Shown here piece after piece: positions 36,393 through 44,315 of a DNA stretch of 64,000 nt (its first letter is position 1; every line of letters begins with the position of its first letter). The stretch comes from Massilia violaceinigra (lineage in GTDB: Bacteria; Pseudomonadota; Gammaproteobacteria; Burkholderiales; Burkholderiaceae_D). The DNA lies in assembly GCF_002752675.1 (NCBI RefSeq), contig NZ_CP024608.1:6820001-6884000 (forward strand). Direction: 5' to 3'. Below the pieces are notes generated by a model. The model saw only the letters and a list, made by a program, of their open reading frames with translations. It did no database searches and had not been told where the DNA came from. A program made the translations under genes and the position numbers.

Positions 36393-36836
36393 ATGAAAAC
36401 AGATCAAGACGGACTGGCCAGTGTGGCGGACATCATGGCGCTGGCCGCGCAATTGTCGGCCTGCGCCGCCGCCATGCATGAGCGCGCGCTGGTTGCCATC
36501 CGCACGCCCCCCGACGCCAAGCTGAGCCAGGAGGAACGCGACCATGCCTTCGCCCTGCTCGACGAGGAACTGGTGCTGCGCCAGCACGTGCATGCGCTGT
36601 ACCTGGACGCCGCCCGCGCCGTGCTCAAGGGCCTGGGCCAGCCGCAGCAGCATGTGATGGCGCTGACCGCCGACGCGACCGAAAAAATCCGCAAGATCAC
36701 CGCGATCGCCAATGTCACCGGGCTGGTCGCGTCCGTGGTGGCACTGGCCGGCGCGGCGGCCAGCGGCGTGCCCGGCACGGTCTCGCTCGCGCTCAAGAAT
36801 GTGCAAGACCATATCAAGGCGGTCAAGGGGCAGTAG
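36393..36836 (+). CDS. Small hypothetical protein with C-terminal hydrophobic stretch
   Basis: 147 aa, helical. It has a hydrophobic Ala/Val/Gly stretch at about 108-130 (ANVTGLVASVVALAGAAASG), the only likely membrane or hydrophobic hairpin. No family was recognised. It is 18 bp downstream of the lipoprotein gene in the same direction, a probable two-gene operon. A long GC-rich imperfect inverted repeat about 40-80 bp downstream (36880-36925) may end it. Confidence 0.7.
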   Translation: MKTDQDGLASVADIMALAAQLSACAAAMHERALVAIRTPPDAKLSQEERDHAFALLDEELVLRQHVHALYLDAARAVLKGLGQPQQHVMALTADATEKIRKITAIANVTGLVASVVALAGAAASGVPGTVSLALKNVQDHIKAVKGQ

Positions 36837-37015
36837 GGTGACCCGTGTAACAGATGCGTGCAACGGACGCGTGCAACGCACGCGCGAAGGCGGCACGCTT
36901 CGTGCGCGTGCGCGGGTATTCAGCGCCGCGCGAACGCGCTACACTCGATATCAGCACGCGCGCGTCCCGGTGCGGTGACGCGGCCGTGCCAACATTCACT
37001 TTCCCGAGCGTCATC

Positions 37016-37378
37016 ATGAATGGACTGGAACCAGGGCAGCTTGCGCTCCTCAAAGCCGTCCTCGAACAGCGGCTGGCCGATCTGGCGCGCCACGATGGGG
37101 CCGAGGTGCTGTCCGGCCCGCGCGACCTGGCGGTGCAGGAGGTCGAAACCTCGCCCGCCGACAAGGCTACCGTGCGCCTGCTCAACGACCTGGCGCTGGA
37201 AGCGGCCGGCCACCACGTGGCGCAACTGCGCACGCTGCGCCAGGCGCTGGCGCGCATCGACGATGGCAGCTATGGCGAGTGCGAGGAATGCGGCAATCCG
37301 ATCGGCTTTTCGCGCCTGCAGGCGCGCCCGGAAGCGCGGCTCTGCATTGCCTGCCAGACCCGCGCCGAGAAGCGCTGA
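37016..37378 (+). CDS. DksA/TraR-type zinc-finger protein
   Basis: A 120-aa protein with an N-terminal coiled-coil (about 8-85) and a C-terminal C4-type zinc finger: C-E-E-C at about 91-94 and C-I-A-C at about 112-115. The segment GSYGECEECGNPIGFSRLQARPEARLC contains it and matches the DksA/TraR family. It is shorter than DksA itself, and DksA's coiled-coil-tip Asp residues cannot be located with certainty, so it may not mediate the ppGpp response. It probably binds RNA polymerase. It converges on phaB 42 bp downstream. Confidence 0.88.
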   Translation: MNGLEPGQLALLKAVLEQRLADLARHDGAEVLSGPRDLAVQEVETSPADKATVRLLNDLALEAAGHHVAQLRTLRQALARIDDGSYGECEECGNPIGFSRLQARPEARLCIACQTRAEKR

Positions 37379-37420
37379 CGCGCGCTCGTCGCGCCAGCGG
37401 GGATGCGTGCGCTGACGCGC

Positions 37421-38170
37421 TCAGACCATGTGCTGCCCGCCATTGATGGCGATATTGGCGCCCGTCACGAAGGCCGCCTCTTCCGACGACAGATAGGCGA
37501 CCAGGCCCGCCACTTCCTCCGGTTCGCCCAGCCGCCCCACGGGAATTTGCGGCAGGATACGGCTCGTCATCACCTCGTCCGGCACCCCGGTCACCATCTT
37601 GGTGCGCAGGTAGCCGGGCGAGATGGTGTTGACGGTGACGTTATGGCGCGCCATTTCCAGCGCCAGCGCCTTGGTGAAACCGTGCATCGCGGCCTTGGCC
37701 GCGGAATAGTTGGTCTGGCCGAAGGCGCCCTTTTGCCCGTTAACCGAGGAAATATTGATGATGCGGCCCCAGCCTTGGGCGGTCATCGGCTCGATCGCCT
37801 GCTTGGACAGGTTGAACACGCTGTCGAGATTGGTGCGCATGACCTCGAGCCAGTCGTCATGATGCATCTTGGCAAGCGTGCGGTCGCGCGTGATGCCGGC
37901 ATTATTGACCAGCACGTCCAGGCGCCCCTGTTCGGACAAGAGTTTTTGCACCATCCATTCACTGTCGGCAAAGTCGCCCACGTCGGCCTTGTAGGCCGTG
38001 AAGCGATAGCCTTCATCGCGCTGCGCCGCCAGCCAGCCCTCGGGCGAACTGTTGTTTGGCGAATAGGTCGCCGCCACGCTGAAGCCGGCCCGGTGCAGGC
38101 GCTGGCAAATTGCTGTTCCCAAACCTCCCATGCCCCCGGTTACGAGAGCCACTCTTTTGATTTCCATCAT
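37421..38170 (-). CDS. phaB: Acetoacetyl-CoA reductase PhaB
   Basis: A 249-aa short-chain dehydrogenase that reduces acetoacetyl-CoA to (R)-3-hydroxybutyryl-CoA with NADPH, the second step of PHB synthesis. TGGMGGLGTAI binds the cofactor, NNAGITRD and the catalytic triad SVNG...YSAAK (Ser, Tyr, Lys) are present, and GYLRTKMV is typical of PhaB. No phaA or phaC lies nearby, so it is an orphan copy. An AGGAAAG ribosome site precedes the paired ATGs at 38170 and 38167. The divergent stress protein and an Anr/FNR-like box upstream suggest oxygen-responsive expression. Confidence 0.93.
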   Translation of the reverse strand: MMEIKRVALVTGGMGGLGTAICQRLHRAGFSVAATYSPNNSSPEGWLAAQRDEGYRFTAYKADVGDFADSEWMVQKLLSEQGRLDVLVNNAGITRDRTLAKMHHDDWLEVMRTNLDSVFNLSKQAIEPMTAQGWGRIINISSVNGQKGAFGQTNYSAAKAAMHGFTKALALEMARHNVTVNTISPGYLRTKMVTGVPDEVMTSRILPQIPVGRLGEPEEVAGLVAYLSSEEAAFVTGANIAINGGQHMV

Positions 38171-38230
38171 GCTTTCCTGTCATCGTGGTGAAGTCCGAGC
38201 CCAAGTCTAGGGCGCTTACCGTGCGCAACA

Positions 38231-38244
38231 TTGAGCAATATCAA
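38231..38244. promoter_or_regulatory. Anr/FNR-like binding site
   Basis: TTGAGCAATATCAA matches the FNR/Anr consensus TTGAT-N4-ATCAA at 9 of 10 defined bases. Its centre lies about 66 bp ahead of the universal stress protein start. A TAAGAT sequence at 38264-38269 is a plausible -10, close to the spacing of a class II FNR promoter. Anr control of universal stress proteins and PHB genes is known in related bacteria; control here is inferred. Confidence 0.6.
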
Positions 38245-38303
38245 AGCTTGGGGAAAGATGGTTTAAGATGATGGATATCAAGTCCATCGAGACAGGAGCA
38301 TTC

Positions 38304-39152
38304 ATGGGGTATCAGACCATCCTCGTCCACGTTGACGACAGTCCGTCCGCGTACGCGCGCATCGGCGTGGCGATCACGCTGGCCAACAGTGGCGGCGGCC
38401 ATCTCATCGGCATGGCCCCGACCGGGGTCGCGCGCACCCTTCTTCCCAGCCTGCCGCCCGGCCAGAGCGACCCCACGCTGTCGCTGCACCTGGGTTTCCT
38501 GCGCGAGCAGGCGCAGGAAGCGCTGGCCGCCTTCAGCCAGCGCTGCGAGGCGGCCGCGGTGGCCTCGCACGAGGCGCGCGTCATAGACGACGACGCCGGC
38601 GGCGGCCTGTGCCTGCATGGACGGGTGGCCGACGTGGTCGTATTGAGCCAGTCCGATCCGGACCAGGGCGGACCGGGCCTGCTGGCCGACCTGCCCGCCT
38701 ATGTGGTACTGCACTCCGGCAAGCCGGTGCTGATGGTGCCGTTCACCGGCGAGCGCGCCAGTGTCGGGCAGCGCGTGCTGGTGTCGTGGGATGCCAGCCG
38801 CGAGGCGGCCTGCGCGCTGCAACTGGCGCTGCCGCTGCTGCGCCACGCGGTCGCGGTCGACCTGGCGGTGTTCGATACCGGTCCCGGCAGCCACACGGCG
38901 GCCGACGCGCGCGCGGCCGATCCGCGCCCCTGGCTGGCGCGGCATGGCGTGCACGCCAATTTCGCGGTGCACGCGCTGGCGCACAAGCGCCAGCAAGTGG
39001 GCGAAGCGCTGCTGGCGCTGGCCGCCCAGAAAAATGCCGACCTGCTGGTGATGGGCGCCTATGGCCACTCGCGCGTGCGCGAAACCATCCTGGGCGGGGT
39101 CACGCGGACCTTGTTCGAGTCGATGAGCGTGCCGGTGCTGATGGCGCACTGA
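38304..39152 (+). CDS. Universal stress protein (two-domain UspA family)
   Basis: A 282-aa protein from the ATG at 38304, chosen because ACAGGAG precedes it at good spacing. It has the UspA fold twice. The N-terminal half starts YQTILVHVDDSPSA but lacks the usual nucleotide motif. The C-terminal half ends with LLVMGAYGHSRVRETILGG, which carries the ATP-binding G-x2-G-x9-G(S/T)-like loop, and MSVPVLMAH. Such proteins accumulate under oxygen limitation or growth arrest. It diverges from phaB with the Anr/FNR-like site between them. Confidence 0.9.
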   Translation: MGYQTILVHVDDSPSAYARIGVAITLANSGGGHLIGMAPTGVARTLLPSLPPGQSDPTLSLHLGFLREQAQEALAAFSQRCEAAAVASHEARVIDDDAGGGLCLHGRVADVVVLSQSDPDQGGPGLLADLPAYVVLHSGKPVLMVPFTGERASVGQRVLVSWDASREAACALQLALPLLRHAVAVDLAVFDTGPGSHTAADARAADPRPWLARHGVHANFAVHALAHKRQQVGEALLALAAQKNADLLVMGAYGHSRVRETILGGVTRTLFESMSVPVLMAH

Positions 39153-39158
39153 GCCGTT

Positions 39159-39548
39159 TCAGTGCCAGTCGAGTTCGCGGATGCGCGACACCTGGCGCCG
39201 CGCCATGAGCGACCATAGCTGCTGCGCCAGGGTCAGGTCGGCGCTCATGCGGCGCGGCGGCGCCAGCGCCAGTTCGCAGTCGCGGTCGGACCATTCCTCG
39301 AAGCGGATGGCGCCCCCGCGGCTCACTTCGATCACATACATCAAACCGTCGTCGTATCCGAAGCGCAAGGCCGCGCTGGCCGGTTCAGCCGCAGGCGCGG
39401 GCGCGCCGTTCCCCTTGGCCTCGGCCTTGGACCGGGTCTTGCGCGGCGCTGCGTACAGCTCGGCCAGAACAGCCGTCAGCTGGGCCTCGGTGGGCGCGGC
39501 GATGTCGCGTCCGTCCATGCTCGTCAGGGTGAGCCAGGCTTGGTTCAT
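39159..39548 (-). CDS. Hypothetical protein
   Basis: 129 aa from the ATG at 39548; a strong GGGAGGA ribosome site sets this start. It is not recognised as a family. The N-terminal MNQAWLTLTSMDGRDIAAP is followed by a Lys/Ala-rich linker and then a beta-like C-terminal half (LRFGYDDGLMYVIEVSRGG, IRFEEWSDRDCEL). It converges on the stress protein gene 6 bp away. Confidence 0.65.
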   Translation of the reverse strand: MNQAWLTLTSMDGRDIAAPTEAQLTAVLAELYAAPRKTRSKAEAKGNGAPAPAAEPASAALRFGYDDGLMYVIEVSRGGAIRFEEWSDRDCELALAPPRRMSADLTLAQQLWSLMARRQVSRIRELDWH

Positions 39549-39688
39549 GGTCGCGTCCTCCCGTCGGCACGCAGCCACCGGCGCGGATGCGCTGGCTGGA
39601 CTGGTACATGGATGCACTATGTAAAGAGCATAATACCGAAAAACCCCGCGTTGGGAAGCGCTATCTGAACGCTGTTGCAGGCAGCATG

Positions 39689-39718
39689 AAATGTAAACAA
39701 ATGCCAACAAATGCAAAC
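39689..39718. repeat. Three 10-bp tandem repeats
   Basis: AAATGTAAAC, AAATGCCAAC and AAATGCAAAC follow each other without gaps between 39689 and 39718. They lie in the gap between two minus-strand genes. Confidence 0.7.
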
Positions 39719-39760
39719 GCGCCGCCGGGCACGAAGGCCGGGCGGCGCGCGCTTTCCGCC
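39719..39760 (-). terminator. GC-rich hairpin after the stress-type gene
   Basis: CGCGCCGCC and GGCGGCGCG pair around a short loop (39719-39758 region). On the minus strand the hairpin is followed by TTTGCATTTG. It lies 30-75 bp past the stop of the gene at 39793-40350 and could end its transcript. Confidence 0.5.
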
Positions 39761-39792
39761 GGCGCTGAACCGGCAGAGGCGTCAGGTGCGGC

Positions 39793-40350
39793 TTACTGCA
39801 CCAGCACCGGCAAGCTGAGCGGATCGAAATCGGTCCAGTCGCCACCTTCGATGGTGCCCTTGGCACGCTCGATATGGTGCGAGCCGAGCCCGCGCAGCAC
39901 GTCGATGGCGCGCGCTTCCTGGTCCGGCTGGTCGGCCGCCACGGCGATCAGCATGCCGGACTGGCGCGGTTCGTAGCGGTTGGCATTGCTGCCCTCTTCC
40001 TTCTCGCCGGCATCCTTCATTTTAGATAGGCTGAACAGCGAGCCGACGTGCGCGCCCACCAGGCCGCCCACGATCGGACCGGCCGGACCGGTGACAAAGG
40101 CGGTCGCCGCGCCCACGGCCACGCCGAGCGCGCCACCGGTGGCCGCGCCTTGCAGCACGCCTTCCGGGGTTTCCTTGGCGCCCGGAGACTGCATGTTGTC
40201 GCCGCCGATCGGGGTCTGGTCATGCTGGCCCGGCTGGTTCAGGAAAAAGGCGGAAATACGATCTTCGGAAAATCCGGCGCGCACCAGCTCGCGGCGCGCG
40301 TGATCGATCTCGTCCTGAAGTTGAAAATGACCTGCAACGATGGTAGACAT
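39793..40350 (-). CDS. Glycine-zipper general-stress-like protein
   Basis: A 185-aa protein. It has a strong AGGAGGAA ribosome site before the ATG at 40350. The N-terminus (VAGHFQLQDEIDHARRELVRAGFSEDRISAFF) is the YflT/general-stress pattern. A Gly/Ala-rich zipper (about 75-115: GAATGGALGVAVGAATAF...GGLVGAHVG) may insert in a membrane. The C-terminal RQSGMLIAVAADQPDQEARAIDVL repeats the N-terminal fold type. Function in stress is inferred from similarity in layout. Confidence 0.78.
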   Translation of the reverse strand: MSTIVAGHFQLQDEIDHARRELVRAGFSEDRISAFFLNQPGQHDQTPIGGDNMQSPGAKETPEGVLQGAATGGALGVAVGAATAFVTGPAGPIVGGLVGAHVGSLFSLSKMKDAGEKEEGSNANRYEPRQSGMLIAVAADQPDQEARAIDVLRGLGSHHIERAKGTIEGGDWTDFDPLSLPVLVQ

Positions 40351-40482
40351 GCTGTATTCCTCCTGCATTAATGATGGGGCCAGCATGCGCCAACACGCCC
40401 GTTTCCTCTGTACGCAAACGCACCTAAGGCCAGGGCGCAACAAAAAGAAATCTTTCCCTCCCGCTCGGTAAATATTTCTCCG

Positions 40483-40488
40483 TATAAT
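40483..40488 (+). promoter_or_regulatory. Possible -10 element of the c-di-GMP operon
   Basis: A perfect TATAAT lies 79 bp ahead of the start at 40567, inside an AT-rich stretch. No convincing -35 hexamer is visible 16-18 bp upstream. Confidence 0.35.
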
Positions 40489-40566
40489 ATAAATCGACGG
40501 TAAGACGGCTTGTTTCGTCTGCCCGGCAAGGCCCAGCAAGCTCGCAATCTTTATTGAAAGACGCTG

Positions 40567-43122
40567 ATGGAATTGGACACCGCGCATCCCTTACGATCGA
40601 GTCCCGCCGCCGCCGCGGTGCTGTCCGCGTGTAGCAACGGTGTGCTGCTGGTCGATGCCAGCGTCGCCGCCTTTCCCATCCTCGATGTCAACCCCGCCTT
40701 TTGCCAGCTCAGCGGCCGCACGCCGGAGCAGCTGATCGGCACCAGCGCCATCCTGCTTGGGGGCGCCGAAGGCGCCGTTCCCGGCGGGCCGTTCGGCGCG
40801 GCGCTGGCGGACGTGGCGGCCGGCGGCGCCAGCGCCTCGCTGCTGCTGCGCGTGGGCGGCGCCGGCGGCAGCGCCCCGTGGTGCCAGTGGACCATCAGCG
40901 CGGTGCCGCACGAAGGCGAAGGCGACGGCATTACCCCGCGCCAGCTGGTCTGCATTGCCGAGAACGTCAGCGAGCTGCACGAACAGCAAGCCCTGCTGGC
41001 GCACCTGTCGACCCACGACGCCCTCACCGGCCTGGCCAACCGCAGCCTCTTCAACGAGCGCCTGCAGGCGGCCATGGCGCGCGCCCGGCAGCGCGCGGAC
41101 GGCTTGGCGGTACTGTGCCTGGCGCTGGACGGCTTTAACCTGGTCAACGAAAGCCTCGGCTACGTGGCCGGCGACCAGTTGCTGATCAGCGTGGCCATGC
41201 GCATCCAGGGCTGCATGCGCCCGCAGGACACCTTGTCTCGCCACGGCGGCAACGAATTCGTGCTGGTGCTCGACGAGGTCGACAGCACCGCGCAGGTGCA
41301 GGCCGTGTGCGAGCACATCGTGCGCGTGATCGGCGCGCCCTTCCCCGTCATCGGCCAGAGCCTGCACGCCGGCTGCAGCATCGGTATTGCGCGCTTTCCG
41401 CAGGATGCGGACGATGGCGTGACCCTGCTGCGCTACGCCGACATGGCACTGTCGCATGCGCTCGGCCTGGGCGGCAACCAGCTGCAGTTTTTCACCCCCG
41501 AAATGAACCAGCGCACCGCCGAGCGGGCCCAGATGGAGGCGGCGCTGCGCATCGCCCTCATCGAAGGCCAGCTGCAGCTGCAATACCAGCCGGTGGCCGA
41601 CCTGCAGCAGGGCGCCATCTGCGCGCTCGAGGCGCTGGTGCGCTGGCAGCACCCGGTGATGGGCCTCATTCCCGCCGGGCGCTTCATCCCGCTGGCCGAG
41701 GCGGCCGGCCTGACCACCGCGCTCGGCTACTGGAGCCTGCGCCGCGCGGTCGAGGACATGGTGGCCTGGCGCACGGCCGGCCTGCCGACGGTGCGGGTGG
41801 CGATCAATATCTCGCCCAAGCAGTTCCGCGACGCCGCACTGCCCCAGGTGGTGGCCGACGCGCTGGCGCAGTCGGGCATCGCGCCCTCCCAGCTGTCGCT
41901 GGAAATCACCGAAGCGGCCCTGATGCAGGACCTGCCCAGCAGCGACGCCACCCTGGCCCAGCTGAAAGCGCTGGGAATCGGCCTGACCCTGGACGACTTC
42001 GGCACCGGCTACTCCTCGCTCAACCACCTCAAGCGCTTCCCGCTCGACCTGGTCAAGATCGACTGCGGGCTGACCGGCAATATCGTCACCGGCGCCGACG
42101 ATGCCGCCCTGGTCAAGACCATCATTTCGATGGCGCACCACCTGGGCATCGAAGTGGCGGCCGAGGGGGTGGAAACCGAAGCCCAGTGCGACTTCTTGCG
42201 GCGCAATATGTGCGACCAGATCCAGGGCTATTTCTTCGGCAAGCCCTGCGACCGCGACGAGGTGGCCGGGATGCTGGCCGCGCGCCATGCGGTGCCGCCG
42301 CATCTGCTGCGCATCCAGAAGCAGCCGCGCACCCTGCTGCTGGTGGACGACGAGCAAAACATCGTCTCGGCCCTGAAGCGCCTGCTGCGGCGCGACGGTT
42401 ACCAGATCCTGTCGGCCAACAGCGGCCAGGAAGGGCTCGACGTGCTGGCCGCCAATGCGGTCGACGTGATCGTGTCGGACCAGCGCATGCCGGGCATGAT
42501 CGGCGCCGACTTCCTGCGCGCGGCCAAGGGCTTGTATCCGGACACGATCCGCATCATGCTGTCGGGCTACACCGAATTGCAATCGGTGACCGACGCCGTC
42601 AACGAGGGCGCGATCTTCAAGTTCCTCACCAAGCCCTGGGACGACGAGCAGCTGCGCACCCACATCGCCGAAGCGTTCCGGCTCAAGGAAATCGCCGACG
42701 ACAATGAACGCCTGAACCTGGAGCTGCGCACCGCCAACCACGAACTGGCCGCGGCCAACCGGCGCATGGAAGACGTGCTGCGCCAGAAGCAGCAGCAGAT
42801 CACGCGCGACGAGATCAGCCTGAACGTGGCACGCGAATTGCTGCAGTTCGTACCGCTGGCGGTGATCGGGCTCGACGACGATGGCATGGTGGCGTTTGTG
42901 AACGGCGCAGCCGAGCGCATGTTCCGCCAGAATGGTGCCATACTCGGCAATGAGGCGGAGATCGTCCTGCCCGAACTGTTTCCCGACGGCCTGGCCCCCA
43001 GCGGCAGCCACCAGGTCCATATCAACGAGCGCTGCTATCAGGTGGTAGCGCATCCCATGGGCGCGAATTCGCAGTCGCGCGGCAGCCTGATCATCATTAG
43101 CGTGTGCGAGGAAACCGAATGA
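40567..43122 (+). CDS. PAS-GGDEF(degenerate)-EAL-REC-PAS c-di-GMP protein
   Basis: An 851-aa soluble protein. Domains: PAS (about 12-140), GGDEF-like (about 145-315), EAL (about 325-575), REC (about 590-705, VSDQRMPGM), a coiled coil and a C-terminal PAS (about 765-845). The cyclase signature is GGNEF (227-231) and the usual first metal Asp is Ala187 (CLALDGF), so it should not make c-di-GMP. The EAL domain is complete (EALVRW 355-360, DDFGTGYSS, AEGVE), so it is likely a phosphodiesterase tuned by PAS/REC input. The REC type is the same as in 45791-47122. It overlaps the next gene (ATGA). Confidence 0.92.
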   Translation: MELDTAHPLRSSPAAAAVLSACSNGVLLVDASVAAFPILDVNPAFCQLSGRTPEQLIGTSAILLGGAEGAVPGGPFGAALADVAAGGASASLLLRVGGAGGSAPWCQWTISAVPHEGEGDGITPRQLVCIAENVSELHEQQALLAHLSTHDALTGLANRSLFNERLQAAMARARQRADGLAVLCLALDGFNLVNESLGYVAGDQLLISVAMRIQGCMRPQDTLSRHGGNEFVLVLDEVDSTAQVQAVCEHIVRVIGAPFPVIGQSLHAGCSIGIARFPQDADDGVTLLRYADMALSHALGLGGNQLQFFTPEMNQRTAERAQMEAALRIALIEGQLQLQYQPVADLQQGAICALEALVRWQHPVMGLIPAGRFIPLAEAAGLTTALGYWSLRRAVEDMVAWRTAGLPTVRVAINISPKQFRDAALPQVVADALAQSGIAPSQLSLEITEAALMQDLPSSDATLAQLKALGIGLTLDDFGTGYSSLNHLKRFPLDLVKIDCGLTGNIVTGADDAALVKTIISMAHHLGIEVAAEGVETEAQCDFLRRNMCDQIQGYFFGKPCDRDEVAGMLAARHAVPPHLLRIQKQPRTLLLVDDEQNIVSALKRLLRRDGYQILSANSGQEGLDVLAANAVDVIVSDQRMPGMIGADFLRAAKGLYPDTIRIMLSGYTELQSVTDAVNEGAIFKFLTKPWDDEQLRTHIAEAFRLKEIADDNERLNLELRTANHELAAANRRMEDVLRQKQQQITRDEISLNVARELLQFVPLAVIGLDDDGMVAFVNGAAERMFRQNGAILGNEAEIVLPELFPDGLAPSGSHQVHINERCYQVVAHPMGANSQSRGSLIIISVCEETE

Positions 43123-43448
43123 CGCCTGCCGAAGACACCATCGATATCGACGACGCCAGCGAAGGCATGGTGCTGGCCCAGGATTTGCGCGACGCCGGCG
43201 GCGGCGTGCTGCTGCCGGCCGGCGCCACCCTCAGCGCCTCCTCGCTGGCCTCGCTGCGCCGGCGCGGCATCGAGCAGATACAGGTGGTGGGCGCCGCGCC
43301 CCCGGTCGACGAGGCGGCCGTGCGCGCCGAACGCGAGCGCCAGTGCGCGCGCCTGGAACACCTGTTCCGGCGCTCCCTCTCCGGCGCGCCCGCCAGCGCC
43401 AGCGCGGTGCTCTACGAGCGCCTGCTGGCCTACCGCAGGAGCTGCTGA
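43119..43448 (+). CDS. Small protein similar to the tail domain of the HD-GYP protein
   Basis: 109 aa. The segment GMVLAQDLRDAGGGVLLPAGATLSA resembles GMTLSRDLVTPDGVMLLSA at the C-terminus of the HD-GYP protein three genes downstream, so it is a free-standing copy of that domain. A charged helical tail follows. It overlaps the upstream stop by four bases and the next start by one base. It probably serves as an accessory or partner of the HDOD or HD-GYP protein; that is inference. Confidence 0.72.
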   Translation: MTPAEDTIDIDDASEGMVLAQDLRDAGGGVLLPAGATLSASSLASLRRRGIEQIQVVGAAPPVDEAAVRAERERQCARLEHLFRRSLSGAPASASAVLYERLLAYRRSC

Positions 43449-44287
43449 TGGCCACCTCGCTCGACGACCTCGTCAAACGCATCCGCGACCTGCCCTCGCT
43501 GTCGACGGTGGTGGTGGAACTGCTCTCGACCATGGAGCAGGAAGATATCGATGTGCACGTCCTGGGCGACAAGATCGCGCTCGACCAGTCGCTCACGGCC
43601 AAGACGCTGCGCCTGGCCAACTCCTCGTTCTACGGCATGTCATCCAAGGTGACCACCATCCACCAGGCCATTTCGGTGCTGGGCTTTCACAGCATCCGCA
43701 CCTTGGTGACGGCGTGCGCGGTGACCGGCAGCTTTCCCGCCAGCACCAGCGGCGGCGTCAATTTCCAGGCTTTCTGGCGCCATTCGGTGGCCACGGCGGT
43801 GTGCGCCAAGCTGCTGGCGGTGCACCTGAAACTCAATCCCGACACCGCATTCACGGCCGGCCTGCTGCACGATATCGGCACCCTGGTGCTGGCCACGCGC
43901 TTTCCCACCGAGTACGCGGCCATGCTGGCTTACCGCAAGGAACACGATTGCTACGTCATCGAGGCCGAGCGCGCCGTGATCGGGATCGACCACGCGATGG
44001 CCGGCGCCGCCCTGGCGGCCTACTGGAAGTTCCCGGCCGCCATGCAGGAAGCGGTGGCCAACCACCACCAGCTCGACAGCGCCGGTACCCCGACCCTGCC
44101 GCTGCTGATCAACGCCGCCAACGTCTTTGCGCACGCGCTCGACCTGTCCGGCGAGGAAGACGACCTGGTGCCGCCGCTGTCGCAGGCGCTGTGGGTGAGC
44201 CTGGCGCTGAGCGAGGCCGACTGCGCCAAACTGTTCCGCGATTCCGAGTCGACCTTTGTCGATATGTGCCAGATTCTCGTCAGCTAG
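43448..44287 (+). CDS. HDOD-domain signalling protein
   Basis: A 279-aa protein that is almost entirely an HDOD domain (about 8-210): LPSLSTVVVELLSTM, VLGDKIALDQSLTAKTLRLANS, SVLGFHSIRTLV, AGLLHDIGTLVLA and ANHHQ. An HD-like pair is retained (LHDIG), but HDOD proteins generally act as scaffolds rather than hydrolases. Genes of this family often sit with c-di-GMP or chemosensory proteins, as here. It starts one base inside the previous stop codon. Confidence 0.9.
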   Translation: MATSLDDLVKRIRDLPSLSTVVVELLSTMEQEDIDVHVLGDKIALDQSLTAKTLRLANSSFYGMSSKVTTIHQAISVLGFHSIRTLVTACAVTGSFPASTSGGVNFQAFWRHSVATAVCAKLLAVHLKLNPDTAFTAGLLHDIGTLVLATRFPTEYAAMLAYRKEHDCYVIEAERAVIGIDHAMAGAALAAYWKFPAAMQEAVANHHQLDSAGTPTLPLLINAANVFAHALDLSGEEDDLVPPLSQALWVSLALSEADCAKLFRDSESTFVDMCQILVS

Positions 44288-44315
44288 CGCGACGCGTGCC
44301 ATAAAGGCCATCAAC

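Noticed and set aside
33609..36896. A 1095-codon minus-strand open frame across rmlA, hyi and the lipoprotein gene
   Set aside because: It crosses three clear plus-strand genes, has no motif and has shadow-like composition.
36837..37015. Possible tRNA or small RNA in the GC-rich gap ahead of the DksA-type gene
   Set aside because: Only an imperfect inverted repeat and a doubled GCGTGCAACG were seen; no cloverleaf or promoter-terminator pair.
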